From contig USSR01000055.1 of NCBI GenBank assembly GCA_900557355.1, positions 1-17,687 of the forward strand: a DNA stretch of 17,687 bases. The letters run 5' to 3'. Below the pieces are notes generated by a model that worked only from the letters and a program-made list of their open reading frames with translations, was not told the DNA's origin and ran no database searches. How positions within the stretch are numbered: position 1 is the first letter of the stretch; each line of letters opens with the position of its first letter. This document shows, one piece after another, positions 9,233 through 17,666 of the stretch. A program made the position numbers and the translations under genes. Source of the DNA: an uncultured Bacteroides sp. (lineage in GTDB: Bacteria > Bacteroidota > Bacteroidia > Bacteroidales > Bacteroidaceae).

Positions 9233-12200
9233 TTAAAAAGTCAACTGTGCACCAAATGTATAGGTACGGCTACGCGGATAACGGTTATAATCAATGTTCG
9301 GTGTCAAACCGGTAGCGATGTTCACCTCCGGATCATAACCACTATATCCGGTAAGGGTAAACAGATTATTGCCCGATACATAGAAACGCACTTTACTCAA
9401 ACCGACTTTCTTCGTCCACACACTTGGTAAGGTGTAACCGAGGGTAGCTGAATTAAGACGCAGGAATGAACCGTCTTCCACGGCATACGACATACAGATG
9501 GGGCGTCCGATGGAAGTGGGATTCCACATGGTAGCATTCTTATTGAATTCTGCCAGTACTTCCGGACTGTAACGGATCTCATTACCCATGTCGTCGAAGT
9601 TACGCCAGCGTTTATCTGAAGCGATGTCCATCAGGAAGTTGTTCTCTTTATTGTCCGCCCAAGTGGTCAGCATAATTTTGTTGGCATTCAGTACATCAAA
9701 ATCATACATAAAGTTGAAGAACATACTCATATCAAATCCTTTATAAGTAGCATTCAGACCAAAACCTCCCGAGAATTTCGGAGTAGTGTTGCCAATAACA
9801 GTACGGTCGGCTTCTGTCAGCTGATAAGGATTGGTGCTGTTGGGATCTACCGGAGTGAGTTTCTTGAACTTGGCATTACCGGGACGCGGAGTGTCGGACA
9901 ATGGGCTTGAATCTACCACTCCTTCTTTCAGTTTCCATGTTCTGGATTTGGAGTCGAAAGATTCAAAATCGGCTACGGTATAGAATCCATCATTGACATA
10001 ACCGTAAATCAAACCACTGGTACCACCCACATAGGCACGATAATCATCAGAGTTCACGACGTCATTTCTCCAGGCCGAAGTGAGAATCCATTCTTTTTCA
10101 CCACTTGCCAGTTTATCAATCTTGTTTTTATTATGACCGATATTGAATGTGGCGTTCAGTGAGAAGTCTTTCGTTTCTATCAGCCAGGCATTCAGTTGAA
10201 GTTCTATACCCCGATTGGATGTCTGTCCCACATTGGTCATCAGTTTAGTGTAGCCTGTGTAACCTGGAATATCCGAAGGCACCAGCAAATCTTTGACTGT
10301 ATTCCAGTACACATCAATCGTACCGCTAAGGCGTTCTTTAAAGAAACCGAAGTCAATACCAATGTTACGTGTGATGGTGGTTTCCCATTTCACATCAGGA
10401 TTGTACACATATTTAGAGTTATAGAAGTTATAGTAATAGTGGCTGACTTCTCCCCATCCGGCAGGACGGGAACTGCTTACCCCATACAATTTCTGATAAA
10501 GGTCGGCATCGATACGGTCGTTACCGGAAGAACCGTAGCTTAATCTCAACTTTAAGTTGGATACGACCTGATTATCTTTCAAAAAGTCTTCGTTAGAGAT
10601 ACGCCATGCCAACGCTCCTGCCGGGAAGAATCCCCAACGGTTACCTTTGGCAAACTTGGAAGAACCATCGGCACGCAGCGTTACCGTAGCGAGGTATTTA
10701 TCATTATAGCCATAGTTGATACGGCCAAAGAATGAAGAAATACGAGAGGGAGAGGCCGCTGACGAGGAGTTCTCATAAGGAGTACCCAGCGACAAATTAT
10801 CAAAGACCTTTTCTGCCGTGATATTTTCCGGAAAAAAACGAGTAGAGTAAGTTTTGGTAGTAGTCTGGTTATGCTTGATTTCCTGTCCCAACATCAGACG
10901 GATATCATGTGCTTCTTTTAGCATAAAGTTGTAGTTCCACACGTTGGTAAGCTGCCACTTGGTACCTTGTTTCATGCTCCATTCCGCCACCGGCTGGTTA
11001 TTGTTGCTACGAGCTTTACTGGTCTCCATACCCCAGAAACGGCGTTGTTCTTCAGAGTTATTCTCGAAACCAAATTCACTACGGAAAGTCATACCCTTCA
11101 TAATATCCCAGGTCACGGCTCCCATCGTATTGAGCGACTTGTTGATTCTCTTTTTATAATTTCTTTTCGATTCTTCTTTGGGATCAAAAAGAGTTTCCTC
11201 TTCCAGTTGATCGGGATCGAAATACGTATCGTCTTCGGGAAGTTTCATATATTCATCCAGACCCTTAGTCGGTTTTTCACGCAAAGCAGTCAACAAACTA
11301 ACGCCTTCCGTACCGGATCCATCTACTTCCTTATGCAACAAACGCGTGCGGTATTCCAACGTCAGGAATTTAAAAGGTTTGAAGTTGAAAGAAGCGTTCA
11401 TATTGTTTTGTTTCAGTCCGTTGCCTACCATCACACTCGGTTGGTCCTGATGGATAAAGGATAGTTTATATTTGGCTTTCTCCGTACCACCATTCACACT
11501 AAGGTCTACATATTTGGCCACCGGATTGGAACCGAACACCTCGTCCTGCCAGTCAGTTCCGGCATTTCCCTGATAGATGTAGTGTTCGTAAGCATGTCCA
11601 TACTTATTATTAAAAGCTGTAGGATTAGAGCTTTTCTGACGCGCATTTTCATATTGCATCAATACAAATTCGTAAGGGTCCATCACATCCAGTTTGTTGG
11701 AAAGTTCTTTGGTCTGCACATAAGTGTTCAGGCTAATGACAACCCGTCCTTCAACAGGACGTTTGGTTGTCACCAAGATTACACCGTTGGCACCACGCGC
11801 ACCATAAATAGCTGTGGAAGCCGCATCTTTCAAGACCTCGATAGATTCAATATCGGTAGGTGGAACATCGTTCAGACTGCTTACTTCAAATCCGTCCAAT
11901 ATGATAAGCGGACTGTTATCTTGTGTAATAGAACCGCCACCACGTACCAAAATCTTAATTTCAGCATCCGGCGAACCGTCTACAGCTGTCACCTGCACAC
12001 CCGGCAGTTTACCGACGATGGCTTCAGCAGCAGAAGTGGTCTGTACTTTCTCCAATATCTTGCCGGATACGCTGGCGATAGAACCGGTAAGATTACCTCT
12101 TTTCTGCGTACCATAGCCGATTACGACTACGTCGTCCAACATTCCAACAGCTTCTTTCATGTGGATATTAATGTTCGAGGTACGTCCTTTCAACGGTTCT

Positions 12201-12448
12201 TTTGCTTCTTCCATACCTACATAGCGAACTATCAACACGGCCTTGGCTACATTGGGCACACTGGTCAATGTAAATTTACCATCCAAATCGGTCGTTGCAC
12301 CTATTGAAGTGCCTTGCACCGTTACTGTGGCACCAATTACCGGCCCCATATCGTCGGTCACCATACCGGTCACGGTAGCAGTCTGTGCCATAGCACCCAC
12401 TGCTACCCACAGCAGGATAAATATGCTTATGATTATTTTATTCATCAT
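9233..12448 (-). CDS. susC: SusC/RagA family TonB-dependent outer membrane transporter
   Basis: SusC proteins form the 22-strand outer membrane barrel that imports glycan fragments using TonB energy. The 1071-residue product has a type I signal peptide ending in AMA-Q (residue 21), a carboxypeptidase-regulatory-like domain (about 23-98; VTDDMGPVIGATV, TDLDGKFTL), and then the SusC signature region with the likely TonB box (DDVVVIGYGTQKRGNLTGS, 105-123). The plug domain follows (about 130-230; VRGGGSI, LIILDGFEV, IESIEVLKDAASTAIYGARG), then the long barrel. It ends in an aromatic-rich strand, GAQLTF, as expected for barrel insertion. No N-terminal STN anti-sigma signalling domain is present, so it should not itself control an ECF sigma factor. 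Translation may begin at 12448 or at the next ATG at 12445. A 41-base gap separates it from the PL1 gene upstream; no clear promoter is visible there. Confidence 0.97.
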   Translation of the reverse strand: MMNKIIISIFILLWVAVGAMAQTATVTGMVTDDMGPVIGATVTVQGTSIGATTDLDGKFTLTSVPNVAKAVLIVRYVGMEEAKEPLKGRTSNINIHMKEAVGMLDDVVVIGYGTQKRGNLTGSIASVSGKILEKVQTTSAAEAIVGKLPGVQVTAVDGSPDAEIKILVRGGGSITQDNSPLIILDGFEVSSLNDVPPTDIESIEVLKDAASTAIYGARGANGVILVTTKRPVEGRVVISLNTYVQTKELSNKLDVMDPYEFVLMQYENARQKSSNPTAFNNKYGHAYEHYIYQGNAGTDWQDEVFGSNPVAKYVDLSVNGGTEKAKYKLSFIHQDQPSVMVGNGLKQNNMNASFNFKPFKFLTLEYRTRLLHKEVDGSGTEGVSLLTALREKPTKGLDEYMKLPEDDTYFDPDQLEEETLFDPKEESKRNYKKRINKSLNTMGAVTWDIMKGMTFRSEFGFENNSEEQRRFWGMETSKARSNNNQPVAEWSMKQGTKWQLTNVWNYNFMLKEAHDIRLMLGQEIKHNQTTTKTYSTRFFPENITAEKVFDNLSLGTPYENSSSAASPSRISSFFGRINYGYNDKYLATVTLRADGSSKFAKGNRWGFFPAGALAWRISNEDFLKDNQVVSNLKLRLSYGSSGNDRIDADLYQKLYGVSSSRPAGWGEVSHYYYNFYNSKYVYNPDVKWETTITRNIGIDFGFFKERLSGTIDVYWNTVKDLLVPSDIPGYTGYTKLMTNVGQTSNRGIELQLNAWLIETKDFSLNATFNIGHNKNKIDKLASGEKEWILTSAWRNDVVNSDDYRAYVGGTSGLIYGYVNDGFYTVADFESFDSKSRTWKLKEGVVDSSPLSDTPRPGNAKFKKLTPVDPNSTNPYQLTEADRTVIGNTTPKFSGGFGLNATYKGFDMSMFFNFMYDFDVLNANKIMLTTWADNKENNFLMDIASDKRWRNFDDMGNEIRYSPEVLAEFNKNATMWNPTSIGRPICMSYAVEDGSFLRLNSATLGYTLPSVWTKKVGLSKVRFYVSGNNLFTLTGYSGYDPEVNIATGLTPNIDYNRYPRSRTYTFGAQLTF

Positions 12449-12489
12449 TCTATGCTTTTATTGTAAATAGATTTATTTGCTCCACACCT

Positions 12490-14877
12490 TTATTTCTTTT
12501 CCATTACTATTCCGCCTTGGTTCTGATAATAGATAATGTGCTGAACCAAGTTGTGGAAATAAACTTCGATGTTCGGATAGCGTCCGTTAGGATCAACCGA
12601 CGAACTGATTTTTTGTGCATCACTCGGATCGTTAGGATTCAACCCGTAAGCTTCTTCCCAAATATCAGGAATTCCATCACCATCCGTATCAGGCCAGGGA
12701 TTCAACGACTTCACCTTAATGTAACCTTCAGTATCTGATACTGTATCAATGATACCGGGTTGCTTGGCTTTGCCGTCTTCTTCAGGTTTGGAACCGATAT
12801 AGGTGTAAGTACCATTCTTTACTTCACGAACGATACGCTGATCTATCACATCTCTACGCAAAGAAGCTCCGGCATATTCCAATACTTTATCGTAAGCTTG
12901 TTCAGCCGTGTGACTGGTCAGTTTGCTGAAAGGTTGGTAATCTGCCATCTTCATAGCTTGCTTTTCTGCTTCAGGAACCGTACCCAGTGAAGAATCGAAT
13001 TGTCCCCAAACACCCTCTGTCCAGTTATCAGCCGTGACACCTGTGTTACCTAACACATAATTGCCATTGATATAAGCTCTGGCAGTAGGATCACTTGACA
13101 GGATACGGTAAGAACGGTTGTTTGTTCCGGTAGCTGGCCCCGGTTTATAATAGCAGTTGGTCAGGTTGAAAGCAGCATACTTTCCGCCATAACTGCCTTG
13201 TCCTCTTCCACTCCAGTTGTAGTAGACATTATTCCTCACATCGAAATATCCGGTAAAGTCATAAGATTCTTGTGTACCGGGAGCAGACAAATCGGAGATA
13301 CGCGGGCAGCGGCTACCGTGGTGTGCTAACAGTATGTGGTGGAAAGAAGCATTATCTCCACTAAACATAGCACCATAACCATGAGCACCCTTGGCATGGT
13401 TAGACAGGTTCATACTTTCAGAAGCGATACACCATTGTGCCGTGAAGTTCTGTACGCCATAGAAAGTCAGTGTTTCATCCACACTCCATCCGGCTGTAAT
13501 ATGGTCGATAATGGCATCTTTGAAATAGCGTCCGCCAATCGCATCTTCTCCATAATCGGCAAACTGATCGCCCGGACGGCAACGCAAGAAACGAACAATA
13601 GCATTCAGACTGCCACCTGCACCAATAGCTGGATCTTTCGACAGGTTAAAGGTGAAGTTGTAATTCTTCAATGTGATACCGTCGCCCGGTGCGGTCTGAC
13701 CAATGATACTCAAATTAGGATATTCATTCAGATACAGCCCTCTTTTCAGTTCGATGATACCGGATACATCAAAAATAATGGTGCGTGGTTGGTTGGATTT
13801 CTCAATTCCATAGCGTAAACTGCCCTCAATAGGGGTTTCGTTTTTGTTATAATCTGCCAGCGTGGTCACACGATAGATTTCGCCGCCACGACCACCGGTA
13901 GTAAAACGACCGCCACCTTCGGCACCCGGGAAAGCGAGTATAGAAGTAGAATGATCGTCACCGATGCTTGTATCGGGTTTACCATATTGGAAGATGGTAA
14001 TTACTTTATCCAACATCTCTACCGTTGCTGTACGTGGAAAGACTGTTTCATTATTTTCGATATTCAATACGACTTCATTGGCAGTAGAGTTTTTCTTATC
14101 CTGCGTAATCCAACTCTCGGATATTACAGCATCGTAATCTACCGGGTTTTCTCCTTGCGGAGCCGAGATAACCAGTTTAGGACATTTATAAGGAATGATA
14201 TACTCATCCTGTTCTATCGTCACCTCACCGCTTACACCGTCTTGTGTCACTTTCAGGACACGCTGCAATGTATAATCTCCTACGGATTTGAATATCAGGA
14301 CGGCTGTTCTGGTTTTGTTTGCATTTGCATCTACGGCAAATGTTACTTCATCCGTCACAAAACTGCGGGTTCTGGGAGTTGCTTCCTTCAACTTGATCCA
14401 GTCGTACTCTGCTGCTATCTCCAGTTCCCATTCCACATTTGCCACTACTTTGCAGGTGAATGTACCTCCCCGGAATGACAAAGGGTCTGATGAATAATCA
14501 AACAAAATATCGGGATCGGCCCCCAGTTGCTCTACGCTAATCTCTTGTTCCAATGTCGAGCCTGCACCCGACATTGATACTTTTACTGTTCCGGTGCGCT
14601 TGGGACCGTCTGTATTCTCGGTAAAAAACAAACGGAGATCACCATTCCCCTCTCCGGAGCTTTTTGATATAGTCAACCAGTCGCCTGTCGAGGTCACTTC
14701 GGCAGTCCATGTAGAGGTAGCCGTTACGTTGATTGTAAACGAACCGTCTACGTTACTCAACTTCACCTCATTCTTCGACACTTCCAGTTTGGCAGCTGTT
14801 GCACCCGCATTAGATTCGTCGTCCGAACTACATGCGCTCAACAATCCTACCAATAATATGAATAGAAAATATCTCAT
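12490..14877 (-). CDS. PL1 family pectate lyase lipoprotein with three BACON-like domains
   Basis: Family 1 polysaccharide lyases cut de-esterified homogalacturonan by calcium-dependent beta-elimination, giving unsaturated oligogalacturonides. The 795-residue product has lipobox LSAC (Cys16) and then SSDDE, an acidic surface-export signal. Three BACON-like Ig domains follow: about 30-120, 128-214 and 217-299 (W-L/I motifs at DWLTI, DWIKL and SWITQ). The lyase helix begins at AFPGAEGGGR (315-324), a common start for Bacteroidetes PL1 enzymes, and shows GQTAPGDG (393-400), FLRCRPGD (430-437), GEDAIGG (443-449), DHITAGWSVDET (458-469) and HHGSRCPRIS (519-528). The last contains the R-x-P-R basic cluster with the expected catalytic arginine. 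Near the C-terminus, DTDGDGIPD (730-738) looks like a TSP3-type calcium loop. The gene lies before susC, not after the SusCD pair. The family call is firm; fine specificity (pectate or pectin) is not determined. Confidence 0.95.
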   Translation of the reverse strand: MRYFLFILLVGLLSACSSDDESNAGATAAKLEVSKNEVKLSNVDGSFTINVTATSTWTAEVTSTGDWLTISKSSGEGNGDLRLFFTENTDGPKRTGTVKVSMSGAGSTLEQEISVEQLGADPDILFDYSSDPLSFRGGTFTCKVVANVEWELEIAAEYDWIKLKEATPRTRSFVTDEVTFAVDANANKTRTAVLIFKSVGDYTLQRVLKVTQDGVSGEVTIEQDEYIIPYKCPKLVISAPQGENPVDYDAVISESWITQDKKNSTANEVVLNIENNETVFPRTATVEMLDKVITIFQYGKPDTSIGDDHSTSILAFPGAEGGGRFTTGGRGGEIYRVTTLADYNKNETPIEGSLRYGIEKSNQPRTIIFDVSGIIELKRGLYLNEYPNLSIIGQTAPGDGITLKNYNFTFNLSKDPAIGAGGSLNAIVRFLRCRPGDQFADYGEDAIGGRYFKDAIIDHITAGWSVDETLTFYGVQNFTAQWCIASESMNLSNHAKGAHGYGAMFSGDNASFHHILLAHHGSRCPRISDLSAPGTQESYDFTGYFDVRNNVYYNWSGRGQGSYGGKYAAFNLTNCYYKPGPATGTNNRSYRILSSDPTARAYINGNYVLGNTGVTADNWTEGVWGQFDSSLGTVPEAEKQAMKMADYQPFSKLTSHTAEQAYDKVLEYAGASLRRDVIDQRIVREVKNGTYTYIGSKPEEDGKAKQPGIIDTVSDTEGYIKVKSLNPWPDTDGDGIPDIWEEAYGLNPNDPSDAQKISSSVDPNGRYPNIEVYFHNLVQHIIYYQNQGGIVMEKK

Positions 14878-14911
14878 GTTTTATATCTTTATATTGTTAA
14901 TACTCTATTGA

Positions 14912-16717
14912 TTATTTAATCCAATGCGGATCACCAATTCCATTTGTATATACTTCGGAGTTTTTATCAGTAATAGTGAAATCTCTACCAGCCACATCTT
15001 TGAAGAGTGTTTCCATAGGGAGAGCTGTTTCTACCGGTATTTCAGCAGTATCAACTCCCCAGTTAGCCACTACAAAGCCATTGGTGCGATAGTTATTCTC
15101 GAAAGTCTTGCTTGTGACGTTTCTTGTAGTGAACCAAGTTCCCTGTCCGACTTCACAAACACCACTAAAGAGATTATTACGGACAACTAAGTGGAATGAA
15201 GAGGTATTCTTCGGATTTAAGTCGAAGAAGGTCATTGCAGCAGGAGCCATACTCACAAATGTACAATTCTCTATTGTCACATTCAATTCGCCTGTCATAC
15301 TGCCCAAACCGGTTATCAAAGCTCTTGTCAGATTGTTGGCATGGAACGTAGAGTTCTTGAACACAAAGTTGTGTACCGGCGCGTCCTGCTTGGTAGAAAG
15401 ACCGAACAGGCCACTTCCACCGGAATTCAAACCTAAGAAACGACAATTCTCAATCACAATATGATCGGCAATCTGTTTCTGTGCAGCATCTACTTCCTGA
15501 TACCACATTGTACGTACCAAATCGCTGATTTCACAGTTCTTCCAAGAGATAGTAGATACATGGAAAGCTTGGTTTTTAAACTTAAAGAAATCGGAAGTTG
15601 TCACCTTTATTTTCAGATTCTCGAAGTGGAAGGCTTCAATAATGGCATCAGGACAGTTGATACTCATGTTGCCCATTTCCATAAATGCCAATTCTTCACC
15701 ATCACCCGGTGCCTGTCCCATGATGTAGAGAGCTTTCGGTATTTCGGTCTGTGTACCTAATTTATAGGTAGCACCTGCTTTCAGGAAAAGTTTCACCTCA
15801 TTTACAGAAGCATCCGCCAGCATTGATTTACAGATTGATTCAAGGTTCTCTTCCGGACTTACATATCTGTATCCGTCAGGAATTCTCATCGGAGCTTCCG
15901 GATTGATATCTTCTTCGTTCCATCCTTCCGAAGCAATTGTTACAGTGTAATCTTGTATGATCGGTTCATCTACGTTGTTCAGTGCAAACGCCACTTGTAC
16001 CGTATCATCAGGCAAGATGGGGAATGTGCCATCGATAGCTTTAGATTGGACTACCGTATTATTCTTATCCAGATAGTCGATACGCACAGATACTGTTCCG
16101 CCTTCGCTTTGCGTTTGAAACAATACAAAGTCATCGGTGTAGTTCACTCCACCGGTTGTTGTCTCTTTCTCGCGTTGCACATCTGTCGGAGCTTTTACAA
16201 AAGTAGCATCCGATAGTTTATATCCTGATATTGGTGAAGAAACGACTGCGCGTAATTTCGAGTAGCTTTTATCCGATTTACGATCGGTAGACTTCAGACG
16301 AAGCACACCTGTACGATTGTACATACGCACACTAAGCGGTTCGTCGAACGGGGATTTATACGTCACCGGTGCCGAAATGGCATATTTTGTTTTAGCCGTC
16401 GGATCCTGATGTATCACAATATCATTCAGATTCTTCGGACTGGGAATAGAATCGGATTGTGTGGTAGAAATAATGTTATAACTCCCATTGGGCAACTGAA
16501 AGCGATAAAGCGACGAATAGTTGGCTACATACTCACCATCGGCTGTATAGATAAACAGGGGTTTGTTAGAGGCACCTGTGTTCACCGCCCACGGTTCGTC
16601 ATCCAGAAACAGTTGTATCTCTTTTACTACCGAAGTGGCATATCGTTCTTCTTCCGAACAAGCTGTTATTCCCAACAGGAGCATTATTCCCGTCAGTGAA
16701 TAGAATATATTTCTCAT
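14912..16717 (-). CDS. Mfa2-like N-terminal domain plus beta-helix (DUF4957/DUF5123-type) lipoprotein
   Basis: This is a probable cell-surface lipoprotein of unknown exact role. The 601-residue product has lipobox ITAC (Cys20) followed by SEEE, compatible with surface export. Residues about 30-250 form an all-beta region resembling FimB/Mfa2-type anchors (a RTGVLRLK strand at 135-142 corresponds in style to RLVGQAVF in the neighbouring upstream gene). From about 285 a beta-helix begins: YIMGQAPGDG (331-340) closely matches the GQTAPGDG turn of the PL1 lyase encoded next. Turns NCEI, NCRF, NSTF and NCTF mark successive coils, and GDPHWIK (595-601) is the DUF5123-type end. The lyase R-x-P-R cluster is absent, so a binding role is more likely than catalysis (inference). 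It begins 12 bases after the stop of the preceding gene and ends 34 bases before the lyase start. Confidence 0.87.
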   Translation of the reverse strand: MRNIFYSLTGIMLLLGITACSEEERYATSVVKEIQLFLDDEPWAVNTGASNKPLFIYTADGEYVANYSSLYRFQLPNGSYNIISTTQSDSIPSPKNLNDIVIHQDPTAKTKYAISAPVTYKSPFDEPLSVRMYNRTGVLRLKSTDRKSDKSYSKLRAVVSSPISGYKLSDATFVKAPTDVQREKETTTGGVNYTDDFVLFQTQSEGGTVSVRIDYLDKNNTVVQSKAIDGTFPILPDDTVQVAFALNNVDEPIIQDYTVTIASEGWNEEDINPEAPMRIPDGYRYVSPEENLESICKSMLADASVNEVKLFLKAGATYKLGTQTEIPKALYIMGQAPGDGEELAFMEMGNMSINCPDAIIEAFHFENLKIKVTTSDFFKFKNQAFHVSTISWKNCEISDLVRTMWYQEVDAAQKQIADHIVIENCRFLGLNSGGSGLFGLSTKQDAPVHNFVFKNSTFHANNLTRALITGLGSMTGELNVTIENCTFVSMAPAAMTFFDLNPKNTSSFHLVVRNNLFSGVCEVGQGTWFTTRNVTSKTFENNYRTNGFVVANWGVDTAEIPVETALPMETLFKDVAGRDFTITDKNSEVYTNGIGDPHWIK

Positions 16718-16729
16718 ATAACTCCTGTT

Positions 16730-17614
16730 TTAAAATTCTGAAACTTCTATTGTAAACGGTTGAGCGGATGTACTCTTATACATGACTGTGCGTACCGAAG
16801 GCCACGGCTCGTCCAAGTAATTCTCATCCGTAATTTTCATATGTACGGTAGAACGCTTGGAAGACTCAAAGCCTATACCGGTATCAAGAGGGCTGATGAT
16901 GCGATTCACCTCCTCGCCTCCTTTCAGATATACCACATCTATAGATGTTCTGGAATCTCCATTCACTGTGGGAAATGAATAAACCGAAGCTCCAAAGCCG
17001 GTAGAAAGATTAGTGGAGATGGTCACATTTTCTGTAATACATTCTTTACTCTTTACTTTATAGCCTATTGCCACATTTGTAAAAGTGACATTCAACTGGT
17101 CAAAACGAGTGATAGCACTCAATTCCTCCTCCGTCTCTTTCGGCTGGAACACTGCTTGCCCGACTAAACGTTTCAATTCTACGTTGAGCGAACTGACCGA
17201 GTTATCTGAAGTAAAGCCTACGACATCCGAAATATAAACCGGCTTTTGAATATGAGCATCCTGATAAACTACCACTTTGGAAAGACTATCTGTATCCACC
17301 AGATGATCGGCATTTGCCACGATGAAGGTTTGCAGATTTTCTCCTAAAGGAAGGTCGACTTTTAAATCTCCATTATTTAAAGGGAGATTTTTTCCATATA
17401 CCATGGAATCTTGCAGGTAGACATAAACACCGACCTCTGTAATTCCATGTTCAGCAAAAGTTTCAAGACTAGCCCTACTGAAAAAAACGCCAACCGGGTG
17501 GGTTTCGGACACATTCGGAAGTTGTTCATTCGGTTTCCATTCATCATCCATTTGCTGTGAACAAGAACAGCAAAGCAGAAATGACAGAAGAAATAAACTT
17601 GCTAGATGTTTCAT
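16730..17614 (-). CDS. FimB/Mfa2-like lipoprotein, first gene of the run
   Basis: FimB and Mfa2 proteins anchor and limit the length of type V fimbriae in Bacteroidales, and many homologues exist in gut species with unknown roles. The 294-residue product has a hydrophobic signal ending in LLCCSC; Cys18 or Cys16 would be lipidated, followed within a few residues by MDDE. The core pattern of the family is visible: a short N-terminal domain with VGVYVYLQD (61-69), a TFIVAN strand (96-101), RLVGQAVFQP (149-158), and a second domain with paired beta-strands through residue 294. There is no beta-helix or enzyme domain. It is the most upstream gene in the run and is only 12 bases from the next, so it belongs with the pectin genes. 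A function in anchoring or glycan binding is inferred, with low certainty; the family assignment rests on pattern only. Confidence 0.75.
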   Translation of the reverse strand: MKHLASLFLLSFLLCCSCSQQMDDEWKPNEQLPNVSETHPVGVFFSRASLETFAEHGITEVGVYVYLQDSMVYGKNLPLNNGDLKVDLPLGENLQTFIVANADHLVDTDSLSKVVVYQDAHIQKPVYISDVVGFTSDNSVSSLNVELKRLVGQAVFQPKETEEELSAITRFDQLNVTFTNVAIGYKVKSKECITENVTISTNLSTGFGASVYSFPTVNGDSRTSIDVVYLKGGEEVNRIISPLDTGIGFESSKRSTVHMKITDENYLDEPWPSVRTVMYKSTSAQPFTIEVSEF

Positions 17615-17636
17615 AAATATTAGTTTATATATAATT

Positions 17637-17666
17637 TAAAGATATACAATTATTAAAAGAATAAAA
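17637..17666 (-). promoter_or_regulatory. Possible Bacteroides-type sigma promoter upstream of the first gene
   Basis: On the minus strand, TATCTTTA at 17644-17637 resembles the Bacteroides -7 box TAnnTTTG with one mismatch. A TTTT at 17666-17663 lies 18 bases upstream, roughly where the -33 TTTG box is expected. The start codon is at 17614, about 22 bases below the -7 box. The region 17615-17687 is very AT-rich, so chance matches are likely. It is offered because it is the only non-coding stretch before the nine-gene run. Confidence 0.3.

Larger units (their letters stand above)
1..17614 (-). other. Pectin utilization locus, nine-gene co-directional operon
   Basis: Nine genes all read on the minus strand with gaps of about 12, 34, 41, 25, 20, 55, 41 and 25 bases in transcription order. 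No gap is large enough for a divergent regulator and none shows an obvious hairpin followed by a T-run. The set of a PL1 lyase, CE8 esterase, GH28 hydrolase and SusC/SusD pair defines a homogalacturonan utilization locus. The left end is open because the GH28 gene runs off the window. The right end may be the operon start, as only AT-rich non-coding sequence follows the first gene. The grouping is seen in the sequence; the single-transcript claim is inferred from spacing. Confidence 0.8.

Noticed and set aside
11582..12307. Plus-strand open frame of 241 codons opposite susC
   Set aside because: It is antisense to the conserved regulatory and plug domains of SusC and looks like a shadow of that codon use.
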